From positions 4,313 through 54,288 of the forward strand of contig JAUNTM010000007.1 of NCBI GenBank assembly GCA_030538675.1: a stretch of 49,976 nucleotides of DNA, given 5' to 3'. Both the position numbers and the translations under genes were made by a program. Shown here piece after piece: positions 8,415-17,433 of this stretch; the stretch's first letter is position 1; every line of letters starts with the position of its first letter. The DNA comes from Capnocytophaga sp. GTDB taxonomy: Bacteria; Bacteroidota; Bacteroidia; Flavobacteriales; Flavobacteriaceae. The notes beneath the pieces are model-generated. The model saw only the letters and a program-made list of their open reading frames with translations. It did no database searches and was not told the DNA's origin.

Positions 8415-10541
8415 CTACTTATTATTTTCCAAAATATAATTCACAATCCGCTGGGTAAGATTTACTCTGTCCACACCCGAAACGTTGTGTCCGTGCATCG
8501 GGTAGAGGAAATAATCCACTTGCTGTTTTTTCGTAACCGACTCTTTTAGAAGCGTTTCGGCGTGTTGCGGCACTACCACGTCGTCGGCACTGTCGTGAAT
8601 GAGCATCAGTTTGCCTTTCAAGTTTTGCACATAATTGCCCACACGGCTTTTTTCGTAGCCTTCGGGATTGGACTGCGGCGTGTCCATATAGCGTTCGCCG
8701 TACATAATTTCGTAAAATTTCCAATCGGTAACGGTACCGCCCGCCACTGCCGTGGTGAATACTTCGGGGTGGCGGAGCATCAGGCTTGCCGACATAAATC
8801 CGCCGAAACTCCAGCCGTGAACCGCCATTTTTGAGGCATCAACATACGGCAATGATTTCAAATATTCCACGCCCGTGAGCTGGTCTTGCATTTCCACTTC
8901 GCCAAGCTGTCGGTAGATAATGCTCTCGAAAGCAAATCCGCGGTTGGCACTGCCCCGGTTATCGAGCGTAAACACCAGATATTGTTCATTGTGAGCGAAT
9001 ACCAATTTCCAGAGCCACGCACCGCCCATCCACGAATTCGTTACTAATTGGGCATGCGGACCGCCATAAACATATACCATTACGGGATATTTTTTCGACG
9101 GGTCGAAATCTTTCGGTTTGATGAGCCTTCCGTAAAGCGGCGTACCGTCTTCGGCTGTGATTGTCAGCATTTCAACCGTCCCGACAGCGTAATTTTCCAA
9201 CGGATTTTCGCTGGTAAGAATGTTCGTTTTTTTCAGATTTTGCGTATTCACGATGTCGATAACTCTCGGAATTTCCATACTGCTGTAACTATCGAGAAGG
9301 AAATTTCCGCCAGCACTCAATTGGGTGTCGTGCGTGCCTGACACAGGGGTCAAATGTGTGATTTTCTTCGGATTTTTCAGCTCGATGCGGTAGGTGTGTT
9401 TCTCTCTTGCATCGCTTCCCGTGCCGGAGATAAACACGGATTTTCCGTCGCTGTCAAATCCTAAAATTTCATCGACAACCCATTTGAAATCAGTAAGTTG
9501 ACGAATGAGTTTTCCGTTAAGGTTATAATGATACAAATTCATAAAACCGCCTCGTTCGCTAAACCATAAAAATTCGTCGTTTTTCTTCGGAAGAAACACA
9601 GCATCGTGTTCGGGTTCCACCCATTTGCTGTTTTTTTCTTCAAAAAGCGTGTTTGTCTTTTTTCCGGAAGAAACGTCGTAACGGTTGAGTTCGTAATGGT
9701 TTTGGTCGCGGTTTATTTCGGCGATTAGCACGGATTTTCCGTCGGGTGTCCACGTGAGATTGGTTAAATAATGCTCATCGGAAGTGTCGATATCGAGATA
9801 GATGGTCTGCCGAGTGTCCAAGTTGAAAATTCCGACCGCAGCCCGCTCGCTTGCCTGCCCGGCCATCGGGTATTTGATGGCGTTAAGCGATGCCGGGTAG
9901 GTGTCGATGTCCACCAGCGGATAGTCGCTCACGTGGGTTTCGTCTTTTTGATAAAAAGCTAATTTTTTTCCGTCGGGACTCCAAAAAGTTCCTTTTTTGA
10001 TGCCAAATTCGCTGCGGTGGATGGCTTGTCCGGCAACGATATTTTTGTCTTGATACGAGGTTACGGGAATATTTTTTTCTGATGCTGTGGCAACAAGCAG
10101 ATTGTTATCCACCGTATAAGCTACCGCATTGGCTTTGTAGTTATATTCCTCATTTTTAGCATTTTCCGAAAGGGAAATCGTATTTATGTTGCGGTTGTTT
10201 TTATAGTCGTAGATTTGAAAATTTCCGTCGAGCGGGAAAACCATCACTTCGCTGTCAATATGGCTTATTTGCGGGAAATACTGCAACTGCGGATAGGTTT
10301 GCGTGATTTCCCTCCCGATGGTTTTTACCGTTTCTCCGGTAGCGGCATTTTTGATTTCGAGACTTCCGCCCGTGTTGTAAATATAATGTTGCGTGCCGTC
10401 AATCCACTGCAAACTGTACAAATTCTTCGGATACAGTCCTTTGTAATAACCGAGTTCGGCATCTTCGATAGTGATCTTTTGGTCTTGGGCAACCGAAACC
10501 GTAGCGGCAACCAAGAGCAACCCTAAGATGATTTTTTTCAT
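8415..10541 (-). CDS. S9 family prolyl peptidase (DPP IV / prolyl tripeptidyl peptidase-like)
   Basis: The 708-residue protein has a signal peptide (1-18), an eight-bladed DPP IV-type beta-propeller (about 30-450) and an alpha/beta-hydrolase domain. The catalytic triad is visible: Ser578 in GWSFGGFMS, Asp653 in HDSADDVVVPQ and His685 in PMHGHNVSG. Such periplasmic or surface enzymes release di- or tripeptides after proline or alanine. Where DPP IV has a Glu-Glu pair holding the substrate N-terminus, here I see one Glu (E178 in HRSEFGIKKG), closer to what I recall for bacterial prolyl tripeptidyl peptidase; this assignment is tentative. It lies downstream of the susCD operon but behind a terminator and with its own promoter. 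Confidence 0.9.
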   Translation of the reverse strand: MKKIILGLLLVAATVSVAQDQKITIEDAELGYYKGLYPKNLYSLQWIDGTQHYIYNTGGSLEIKNAATGETVKTIGREITQTYPQLQYFPQISHIDSEVMVFPLDGNFQIYDYKNNRNINTISLSENAKNEEYNYKANAVAYTVDNNLLVATASEKNIPVTSYQDKNIVAGQAIHRSEFGIKKGTFWSPDGKKLAFYQKDETHVSDYPLVDIDTYPASLNAIKYPMAGQASERAAVGIFNLDTRQTIYLDIDTSDEHYLTNLTWTPDGKSVLIAEINRDQNHYELNRYDVSSGKKTNTLFEEKNSKWVEPEHDAVFLPKKNDEFLWFSERGGFMNLYHYNLNGKLIRQLTDFKWVVDEILGFDSDGKSVFISGTGSDAREKHTYRIELKNPKKITHLTPVSGTHDTQLSAGGNFLLDSYSSMEIPRVIDIVNTQNLKKTNILTSENPLENYAVGTVEMLTITAEDGTPLYGRLIKPKDFDPSKKYPVMVYVYGGPHAQLVTNSWMGGAWLWKLVFAHNEQYLVFTLDNRGSANRGFAFESIIYRQLGEVEMQDQLTGVEYLKSLPYVDASKMAVHGWSFGGFMSASLMLRHPEVFTTAVAGGTVTDWKFYEIMYGERYMDTPQSNPEGYEKSRVGNYVQNLKGKLMLIHDSADDVVVPQHAETLLKESVTKKQQVDYFLYPMHGHNVSGVDRVNLTQRIVNYILENNK

Positions 10542-10567
10542 TGATGAAAATTTTTAAAAATGAATGT

Positions 10568-10575
10568 CAAAGATA
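10568..10575 (-). promoter_or_regulatory. Promoter -7 element for the S9 peptidase gene
   Basis: TATCTTTG on the minus strand (plus-strand CAAAGATA) is a strict TAnnTTTG match 26 nt upstream of the ATG. No good TTG -33 was found upstream. Confidence 0.6.
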
Positions 10576-10613
10576 GGGATTTTTTTGAAGGAAAGGGTAA
10601 ACTCTAAGGAGAA

Positions 10614-10642
10614 AAGAAGCTGCCCTTTTCGGACAGCTTCTT
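10614..10642 (-). terminator. Rho-independent terminator of the susCD-DUF3823 operon
   Basis: AAGAAGCTG (10614-10622) pairs perfectly with CAGCTTCTT (10634-10642), and inner CC/GG pairs can extend the stem. On the minus strand the stem is followed by a T-rich stretch (TTTTC). It separates the SusCD operon from the S9 peptidase promoter. Confidence 0.75.
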
Positions 10643-10655
10643 GGGGGGCTTTCAT

Positions 10656-10700
10656 GAAAATAAGGTACCAATATTCAATGACTTATTACATCGAGGTCAC
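10656..10700. repeat. 45-nt dispersed intergenic repeat, copy A
   Basis: This stretch matches 38358-38402 at 36 of 45 aligned positions without gaps (shared blocks GAAAATAAG, TACATCGAG and TCAC). It lies directly between the DUF3823 stop and the terminator. Its left flank (GGGGGGCTTTCAT) also resembles the right flank of the double palindromes at 30687 and 38263. Confidence 0.7.
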
Positions 10701-10701
10701 T

Positions 10702-11373
10702 TTAATTTAAATTTACTTGTTGTACTTGTGTGTATATGAACTCATTGGTCGCTGTTGAGCGGACTCCTATACGAGCGTAAATGTATGGGTATTGTACCAA
10801 ATTAGCAGGTATCGTTGCCGTCATGGTAGCTTGCTGTCCCAAGGATAGTGTTGATGTATCAAGATTAATTGCATATTCGTTCCTATTCTGATCTGTCAAA
10901 ATAGACTTCCCTAAATACAACCTTACTTCGGCAAGACCGGCGGTAGTACTTACCTGGGTTACCGTAAAGCTAGCCGTAATAGTACCCGAACTAGCTCGTA
11001 TACTTTCATTATCAATAATATAGTATGGAATTACAGGCACATCTATCGAGATATTATTTCTAGCATTGACCAATATAGTGTCTGTTGATTGATTTTCCCA
11101 AGGGGCTCCTGACAAACGTACCATTTTATAATCACCTCCAAATACAACAGCAGAAAAAGTACCGTCATGAGCGATAAATATAGGCACTTTAGTATATAAC
11201 TGGTGGCCTTCTTGCCATAATTCTAATTGAACCCCATTGGATCGAACCCCTATGGGTCTACCATCGTAGACTACTTTTCCGGTAATTGTAACATTAGGTT
11301 CTTCAAAGTTATCTAATTCGCAACTCATGAGCAGGAATCCTATAAAAGCGAATAGTATTATTATTTTTTTCAT
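10702..11373 (-). CDS. SusD-associated DUF3823 lipoprotein
   Basis: The 223-residue protein begins with a lipoprotein signal (FIGFLLMSCELDNFEEPN; Cys18). Residues about 28-110 form a carboxypeptidase-regulatory-like beta-sandwich (VTITGKVVYDGRPIG), and the rest is a second beta-rich domain ending QVQQVNLN. This matches DUF3823, commonly the third gene after susC and susD. It is likely a surface-exposed accessory lipoprotein helping bind the substrate of this uptake system. Only 11 nt separate it from susD, so it is the last gene of the operon, followed by repeat copy A and a terminator. Confidence 0.8.
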   Translation of the reverse strand: MKKIIILFAFIGFLLMSCELDNFEEPNVTITGKVVYDGRPIGVRSNGVQLELWQEGHQLYTKVPIFIAHDGTFSAVVFGGDYKMVRLSGAPWENQSTDTILVNARNNISIDVPVIPYYIIDNESIRASSGTITASFTVTQVSTTAGLAEVRLYLGKSILTDQNRNEYAINLDTSTLSLGQQATMTATIPANLVQYPYIYARIGVRSTATNEFIYTQVQQVNLN

Positions 11374-11384
11374 ATCGACTATTT

Positions 11385-13226
11385 TTAATGAAATGGATTT
11401 CTAATGATTCTTGGATTGTTGTTCAGTACGCTTTGGGAAATTGAAGAATAATAGTTTGCCAACCTAAAAAAACGTGCTCTTCGGAATCGAGTCGGACGCA
11501 TTCTGTCAAAGATATATTTACCATGGTCTGTGTGTCCTGGCCGGTATACTCTATATGGATATAAGCCGTACACTACAGCATCTGTGTCTGTCTCTAATCC
11601 ATTCCATACGTCATCAGCAATACGCCAACGTTTTAAGTCAAAATAGCGGTGGTCTTCAAAAGCTAATTCTACTCGGCGCTCTTTCTGAATAATTTCGATA
11701 GTTAAGTTGGATAAGCTATTGGCGGGGAATCCGCCGTGCGCTTCCCTAACGGCATTAATATAGCTTATAGCGCCTGCTTCGCCTAATTCAAATGCAGCCT
11801 CACCTGCGTTGAGATATATTTCTCCTAAACGAAACCACACCCACCAATTACTGGCCAAACTAGGGCGTACTCCGTCTTGAGGGTTCTCACTAACAAATTT
11901 ACGTATATAAAATCCCGTATTACTTACGTATTGGTCGTCATTCCTAGGGCCGTCAAACCCTGTCAGCACTCCATTGTCTTCAGCATAAAAAGTTCCTAAA
12001 TTGCCTACTCTGAATACATACGCTCCATTCTCCCACACAGCTACTCCTGCCTGGATATTTACCGGTTGCGAACGAAATTGGCTTCCTGCATAAACCACAG
12101 TTCCATGAAGGCGGGCATCTTTATTTGCGAAAATATCCTCCAAATTATCATACGCAATATAATTGCCATTGATGTCCTTGTCTTTAAGAACTCCTTCACT
12201 ACCATCCAGGTAATCATAACTCTCTACCAAACTCAGCGAAGGCGTTAACATTGATGAACCTTCTATGTCCGTTCTGAAACTCCTGACAATATTATCATAG
12301 GTAAATGCATGTACCTTACCGGTAGCAAAATCTTTAGCAAAGATAACCTCCTTGGCGGTCTTGTCCATAAATAATTTATAGAAATTCTCTCCTTTGGAAG
12401 TCCCTGCCGGATTATACAACTCATATTCTGAACTGGATATAATCTCTTTGGAAGCTTCAAGTGATTTTTGATAATACTCATTAGCTCTATTGGCAGGAAT
12501 GCCTACTTCACCTCCCGATGTAGCAATCGGAGTTCCCATCAGGTTATTATACTTAGCTATCGAGCCCGCGTACAGCATCGCTCTACTTTGTAGGGCTAAA
12601 GCGGTGTATTTGTTGGCTCTTGTACGACTGCCTGTAGCAGCTACAAAATTGTCTTTTATGGATTGTATTTCAGAATAAATAAAATCATATATTTCTTCTT
12701 CCTTAGCCCTAGGCACCTGTAGTGGAGAAGGGTCTCCATCCCCAGAATAGATTAGCTGGGTAGTTACTAATGGAACTCCGCCCATACGCTTAACCATCTC
12801 AAAATATACATATGCTCTGATGAACCTTAGCTCGGCATTAAACTGGCGCTTCTGATCGTTGGTGATGCTCACGCTATAGCGCTCCATATTCTCTAATGAT
12901 AAATTGATATCACGGATGAAACCATAATCCCAATAACGTCCAAAATCATCTCCGTAAGCTATGTTGTTACGCCAGTCCTGGTCTACGTGTCCTGACCACA
13001 TTGCATCATCAAACTCAGCGTTAGTTCCCGTATTAAACACTCCTGCTAACTGTGGTAAGCGATCGTAATAGTTAGCCAATAACCCTAATATCATGGTCGG
13101 GTCATTCCATAATTGTTCATCAGTAATCCTGTCTTTAGGGGTTCTCTCCAACCAACCGTCATCATCACAGCCTACCATCAATAGGGCAAGCATTACAAAT
13201 ATTGATATATAAAATTTATTTTTCAT
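11385..13226 (-). CDS. SusD/RagB-family substrate-binding lipoprotein
   Basis: The 613-residue protein has a lipoprotein signal (LALLMVGCDDDGWLERTPKD; Cys20) and the SusD N-terminal hallmark L-E/D-x-x-P-x-D. TPR helices (about 80-250) include the typical ELRFIRAYVYFEMVKRMGGVP, and the C-terminal SusD domain contains IQKERRVELAFEDHRYFDLKRW. SusD lids the SusC barrel on the cell surface and captures oligosaccharides or peptides for TonB-driven import. It is 12 nt downstream of susC and 11 nt upstream of the DUF3823 gene. The substrate cannot be inferred from sequence; the nearby S9 peptidase hints at peptides. Confidence 0.93.
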   Translation of the reverse strand: MKNKFYISIFVMLALLMVGCDDDGWLERTPKDRITDEQLWNDPTMILGLLANYYDRLPQLAGVFNTGTNAEFDDAMWSGHVDQDWRNNIAYGDDFGRYWDYGFIRDINLSLENMERYSVSITNDQKRQFNAELRFIRAYVYFEMVKRMGGVPLVTTQLIYSGDGDPSPLQVPRAKEEEIYDFIYSEIQSIKDNFVAATGSRTRANKYTALALQSRAMLYAGSIAKYNNLMGTPIATSGGEVGIPANRANEYYQKSLEASKEIISSSEYELYNPAGTSKGENFYKLFMDKTAKEVIFAKDFATGKVHAFTYDNIVRSFRTDIEGSSMLTPSLSLVESYDYLDGSEGVLKDKDINGNYIAYDNLEDIFANKDARLHGTVVYAGSQFRSQPVNIQAGVAVWENGAYVFRVGNLGTFYAEDNGVLTGFDGPRNDDQYVSNTGFYIRKFVSENPQDGVRPSLASNWWVWFRLGEIYLNAGEAAFELGEAGAISYINAVREAHGGFPANSLSNLTIEIIQKERRVELAFEDHRYFDLKRWRIADDVWNGLETDTDAVVYGLYPYRVYRPGHTDHGKYIFDRMRPTRFRRARFFRLANYYSSISQSVLNNNPRIIRNPFH

Positions 13227-13238
13227 TTTAATTAGTTT

Positions 13239-16200
13239 TTAGAAGGTGGTGTTAAATCCTATAATAAACGTTTTCTGTTGTGGGTATACTACTGCAGCAC
13301 GAGCCTGTATCTCAGGATCAATACCATATTCTTTTACATTATCCCAAGTCAGTAGGTTAGAGGCGCTTATATAGATACGAAGCCTGTCCATCTTCATCTT
13401 TTCAATATATTGGCGTGGTATGCTATATCCGAACTCCATATTCTTGAGGCGGAGATAACGTACATTGTGCAACCAAAAATCGCTATTGCGCCCATTATTG
13501 CCACTGGTTCCTCTACGTATGGCCGGATATTTACCTGCTATCCATTCGCTGTTAGGGTCATACGGATCGGCTCTATGCCAACGGTCTTCGAGTAAGTATG
13601 CAGGTGAATTGCCTCCGGCATGAAATGGATTCCTGAGTTCGTAATCTTGAAACCAAGATTGCATGGATGCTCCTGCAAAATCTAAATTAAGGTCAAATCC
13701 TTGCCAAACAAGATTGATATTTCCTCCAAAATTGAGCATTGGAGTCCAATTTTCAGGATATCCTATAGGTCTTTCGTCAAGATAATTGATTACCCCATCT
13801 CCATTAACATCTTTGTAGATGATATCTCCGGGCAGTTGAGTCCTATTATTCTGACCATCGTTATCAATAGGGTGGTTACGTATCTGTTCTTCGGACTGGA
13901 ATTGACCAATGGCTTGATATCCCCACCATATACCTCCCCATCTTCCTTCTATAGAATTACGATATTCTTCCCAAGAATTTCCAAATCTAGGTTTATATGT
14001 AGCTATATGTCTGAAACGAGAATAAGTCGCATTAGCACTTACTGAATAGTCAAGGTCTCCGTATTTACCAATGTAGGTAATCATCCCTTCAATACCTCTA
14101 TAAGCATCTTTATTAAGGTTTTCGTTGGGGAGCCCGTATCCTACTTCACTAGGAAGTAACACATCATATCGCGCTGCTGGTCTATCAGATATAATTTTGG
14201 TAAATATATCTGTAGTCAATGAGAGTGAATTATTGAAAAAACGGGCGTCCAAGCCTGCATTGTAAGTGGTATTCTTCTCCCACGACAGGTTGGTAACGGG
14301 CATACCCCTTGGTCTGACACCAATTACATAATTACCGTCTAATACTGCACTGCCATTGTTGAAATCATAACCTCCCATGTAGCCAAAAACATTAACGCCA
14401 TTCTCACTTCCGGTCTGCCCCACGGAGGCTCTTACTTTCAAGTCACTGACAATTTCCTTGATAGTATTAAAGAACCCTTCTTCAGAAATACGCCATCCAA
14501 CAGAAACCCCGGGAAAGAACCCCCACCTTTTGCTTGGAGCATAAAGGTATGAAGCATCATATCGCCCTAAGAACTCTAACATATACTTATCATCATAACT
14601 ATAATTGAACCTGCCTATATAACCTGATCTCGCTTGATATGTCCATCCTTCACCATAGCCTGTAAGCTCTGCCAAAGTCTTCAAGGGAATATAATTGTTG
14701 GTTGGAGCTGTATTAGACCATTTATTCGATTTATCATAATCCGAACGCTCATAGGCAAATACTGCTGAAATACCGTGTTTGCCGAATTCCTTACCATAAT
14801 TGAGCATGAATTGGCTATAACGCGAAGTAGCATCAGTCTGTTCTTCAAATCTCCACCGAGCACTCTGTCCGCCTCCTTGTATGTACTCGCCATTCGCTCT
14901 ATCGTAGGTATATAAGTCGTATGAATATTGAAATCCGTCAAAGTCCAGGTGTGTATAATTATACGAGAAAGTATACTTCGCTGAAAGACCGAAATCGAAT
15001 TTGTATTCAGCGTATAAATTAGTGTTCATATTTTTAGTGTGGTTGTCTTTATACCCTGCTACCGCTCTTGAAAATAGTGCCGGATTGAGATCGGGTCTGT
15101 TGGGAATAGCATTTATATAATTAGGATTGTCATTGGCATATGGTCCGTATGTGGGAATGCTACTAAGAACAGACAATATTGAAGCGAAATACCCATCTCC
15201 TCCCGGTAATCCAACATCGCTAGAACGCTCTATGCGAGCACTCGTCTGCGTGCCTATAGTAAGCCCTTTGACCACGGTACTTTCTATATTTACTTGTAAA
15301 TTCGTACGCGAATAATCAAAATCTTTCATCATCGCTTCTTGTTCCATTTTGGACAGAGAGATATAATAATTGGAGCGTTGAGAGCCTCCGGTTACATTAG
15401 CACTGACGTTATATTGTGGGACATTTTTACGCATGATCAGGTCGTAGTAATCATAGTTATAATACCCGGCTTCAGTCCCAGCCAACCATTTAGACAGTTC
15501 TTCTCTGGAATAAAGTGAACTCGGATCTCTTCCTTCGTTCTGCTCTGCCTCGACCAAGCCCCTTACATATTGGCCGGCTGTTGCCATCTTAGGAAAACGT
15601 GTAAGGTTTTGAAACCCAGTATAGCTATTGATACTAATCTTAACATCGTCTCCTCTACGTCCTTTTTTCGTTGTTACAAGCACCACACCGTTCGCCGCAC
15701 GAAGCCCGTAGATAGAAGCAGAAGCGTCTTTAAGAATGGAAATGCTCTCGATATCTTCTAAATTCAAAGCATTGAAGGCATCTTCACCTGACACATCTGA
15801 TTTTCCCAACCAGTTCCGCGAAGCCTCTCCCCCGTATGGAATTCCATCAATGACGTAGAGAGGCTTACCCATATTGCGTATTTGGATATCAATACCACGC
15901 CCGGGGCGAGAGTCGAATGCCCGAGTCGATATACCCGGCATCTTACCACTTAGCGCTCCGGCTGTAGTAGTCGATGAAGAGCGCACCAAATCGTCTGATT
16001 TTATGGTACTGATTGAGGTCGTTACCTTTCGTTGCGATTGCGAACCATAGCCTACTACAATAACTTGGTCAAGTGTAGTAACCTCTTCTTCCAAGCCTAC
16101 ATCGATAAACCTTCGGTTCTCTACCGGAAACTCTGTGGCCTTAAATCCAACATAGCTATATACAAGCACGTCGGATGGTCTCACTTCAATAGAATACATT

Positions 16201-16427
16201 CCATCGAAATCGGAACTCACACCTCGGGTCGTTCCTTTAACTACAATGCTGACTCCCGGTAGCGGCTCTCCGGACGTACGGTCTGTAATCGTACCACTAA
16301 CGGTAAGTGACTGCTGGGCAAAAACATCTATAATGCCCATAAAAACAAAATATGACAGCAAAAATATTTTCGCTATCGAAACCAAAAGGTTACTTTGTTT
16401 TTCTTTTTGCTTTTCTTTTGACTTCAT
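13239..16427 (-). CDS. SusC/RagA-family TonB-dependent outer membrane receptor
   Basis: The 1,062-residue protein starts with a charged stretch and a signal segment (LLSYFVFMGIIDVFAQQ). A carboxypeptidase-like domain follows (about 40-125; VSGTITDRTSGEPLPGVSIV), then the TonB-box region and plug (LDQVIVVGYGSQSQRKVTTS; later SISILKDASASIYGLRAANG, the SusC signature) and a long 22-stranded barrel ending in IIGFNTTF with a terminal aromatic residue. It imports its ligand through the outer membrane with TonB-ExbBD energy. It is the first gene of the susC-susD-DUF3823 operon. In the lines I sampled base composition looks somewhat lower in GC than in the second susC, which may mean a different origin. 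Confidence 0.95.
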   Translation of the reverse strand: MKSKEKQKEKQSNLLVSIAKIFLLSYFVFMGIIDVFAQQSLTVSGTITDRTSGEPLPGVSIVVKGTTRGVSSDFDGMYSIEVRPSDVLVYSYVGFKATEFPVENRRFIDVGLEEEVTTLDQVIVVGYGSQSQRKVTTSISTIKSDDLVRSSSTTTAGALSGKMPGISTRAFDSRPGRGIDIQIRNMGKPLYVIDGIPYGGEASRNWLGKSDVSGEDAFNALNLEDIESISILKDASASIYGLRAANGVVLVTTKKGRRGDDVKISINSYTGFQNLTRFPKMATAGQYVRGLVEAEQNEGRDPSSLYSREELSKWLAGTEAGYYNYDYYDLIMRKNVPQYNVSANVTGGSQRSNYYISLSKMEQEAMMKDFDYSRTNLQVNIESTVVKGLTIGTQTSARIERSSDVGLPGGDGYFASILSVLSSIPTYGPYANDNPNYINAIPNRPDLNPALFSRAVAGYKDNHTKNMNTNLYAEYKFDFGLSAKYTFSYNYTHLDFDGFQYSYDLYTYDRANGEYIQGGGQSARWRFEEQTDATSRYSQFMLNYGKEFGKHGISAVFAYERSDYDKSNKWSNTAPTNNYIPLKTLAELTGYGEGWTYQARSGYIGRFNYSYDDKYMLEFLGRYDASYLYAPSKRWGFFPGVSVGWRISEEGFFNTIKEIVSDLKVRASVGQTGSENGVNVFGYMGGYDFNNGSAVLDGNYVIGVRPRGMPVTNLSWEKNTTYNAGLDARFFNNSLSLTTDIFTKIISDRPAARYDVLLPSEVGYGLPNENLNKDAYRGIEGMITYIGKYGDLDYSVSANATYSRFRHIATYKPRFGNSWEEYRNSIEGRWGGIWWGYQAIGQFQSEEQIRNHPIDNDGQNNRTQLPGDIIYKDVNGDGVINYLDERPIGYPENWTPMLNFGGNINLVWQGFDLNLDFAGASMQSWFQDYELRNPFHAGGNSPAYLLEDRWHRADPYDPNSEWIAGKYPAIRRGTSGNNGRNSDFWLHNVRYLRLKNMEFGYSIPRQYIEKMKMDRLRIYISASNLLTWDNVKEYGIDPEIQARAAVVYPQQKTFIIGFNTTF

Positions 16428-16453
16428 ACGTAATTATTTTAATTGTTTTTAAT

Positions 16454-16505
16454 AAGTGTCATTTCAACACTTACAATGCAAAATAAAACATTTTTAAAAT
16501 ACAAA
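16454..16505 (-). promoter_or_regulatory. Probable promoter/operator of susC operon 1
   Basis: On the minus strand TATTTTG (plus 16479-16485), one base short of TAnnTTTG, follows TTTG (plus 16502-16505) by 16 nt. Between it and the ATG, AAGTGT (16454-16459) and ACACTT (16467-16472) form a 6-bp inverted repeat with a 7-nt spacer, and TTAAGTGTTAA recurs at 16526-16536. These could be regulator sites or a leader hairpin. The remaining gap to 16800 shows no convincing gene. Confidence 0.4.
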
Positions 16506-16804
16506 TCAAGTATTATGCAAATTCATTAAGTGTTAAATTTCTATTTTAACATATCTCCTTGTGTTTTAAAACAAATACAGGCAGTTTAGTTGTTTTACTA
16601 TCAGCTATTTACGAAGTAAAATGAAGTGTAGGGAGAATATTAGTCATGTATGAATTTTTCAACACGACAAAGTTTCGAATTCTTTCGTTTTGATTTATTC
16701 GTTAATTTATTTATCTTTATGCCTGGTGTTCCTTCAGAAATGAAAAAAGCAGAACATTATGCGGTGTACGTTTTTCGCTTTCTTTTAGATACGATTTCCC
16801 AACA

Positions 16805-16838
16805 AAAAAACTCTACGGAGCTATCCATAGAGTTTTTT
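16805..16838 (-). terminator. Terminator after the MORN-like gene
   Basis: AAAAAACTCTA (16805-16815) pairs perfectly with TAGAGTTTTTT (16828-16838), with inner GGA/TCC pairs shortening the loop. It lies 24 nt beyond the stop of the minus-strand gene; its A/T-rich arms would allow function in either direction. Confidence 0.8.
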
Positions 16839-16861
16839 GTTACGTGTTATTATAACGTGAG

Positions 16862-17218
16862 TTATTTACGGTTTACGGCAAGCGTGCCACTTTCCTTCCA
16901 ATGTTGCACAGAAGCGATACGGCTCTCCTGATAATTAACTTCGCTTAATGTGTCATTGTTCCAAAAGAACCATTTGCCTGTTTTTCGGCCATTTTCATAG
17001 TGTCCTATGGCACTTTTGCTGCCCTCGCTGTCGAATTGTTTCCATTCGCCGTGAGGCTTACCGTCTTTGTAGAAGCCGCATTGAGCTACCTGCCCGTTAT
17101 CGTGATAATATGTAGCTTTGATAAGCTCGCCTTCTTTTTCCAAAGTGGGTTTTTGCTGTGCATATCCTATATATCCGAGAAGCATCACCACTACGCTGTA
17201 CAATAGATTTGTTTTCAT
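16862..17218 (-). CDS. Secreted MORN/YwqK-like repeat protein
   Basis: The 118-residue protein has a signal peptide (MKTNLLYSVVVMLLGYIGYAQ) followed by consecutive MORN-variant repeats: YYHDNGQVAQCGFYKDGKPH, then FDSEGSKSAIGHYENGRKTG and WNNDTLSEVNYQESRIA. Each carries the 'G-x-x-x-x-G-x-y-x-x-G-k-x-x-G-x-W' spacing typical of MORN_2/YwqK proteins. These are abundant in Bacteroidota and have no fixed function; beta-hairpin repeats may bind protein or envelope material. It is monocistronic, with its own promoter and terminator. Confidence 0.75.
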   Translation of the reverse strand: MKTNLLYSVVVMLLGYIGYAQQKPTLEKEGELIKATYYHDNGQVAQCGFYKDGKPHGEWKQFDSEGSKSAIGHYENGRKTGKWFFWNNDTLSEVNYQESRIASVQHWKESGTLAVNRK

Positions 17219-17263
17219 GATATTTTTACATTAAATGATTTGACTAATGAACCTTTTGTTGGA

Positions 17264-17294
17264 CAAAGGTAAGAATAATTTTACAATAAAACAA
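17264..17294 (-). promoter_or_regulatory. Promoter of the MORN-like gene
   Basis: Minus-strand TACCTTTG (plus 17264-17271) matches TAnnTTTG, with TTG (plus 17292-17294) spaced by 20 nt. It is 45 nt upstream of the ATG. Confidence 0.6.
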
Positions 17295-17392
17295 TAGTTA
17301 CGTAACATTTATTTTACGTTAAGATAACATTGGCGCCTTGCAAATCCTTTTTTAACCCTATTACGCACTTTCTGTCATTCAAACTATTTGAT

Positions 17393-17400
17393 TATCTTTG
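17393..17400 (+). promoter_or_regulatory. Promoter -7 element for the lipoprotein-ruvX pair
   Basis: TATCTTTG is a strict TAnnTTTG match 33 nt upstream of the preferred ATG at 17434. A TTG -33 is not obvious. It supports the downstream ATG rather than a TTG-type start at 17398, which would sit inside the promoter. Confidence 0.6.
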
Positions 17401-17433
17401 TGCAAAATAGTTGTACTATCCTATATATTATAT

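Noticed and set aside
16650-16931. 93-codon plus-strand frame between susC and the MORN-like gene
   Set aside because: It runs through a clear terminator hairpin and antisense into the MORN-like gene; no promoter match or family resemblance.
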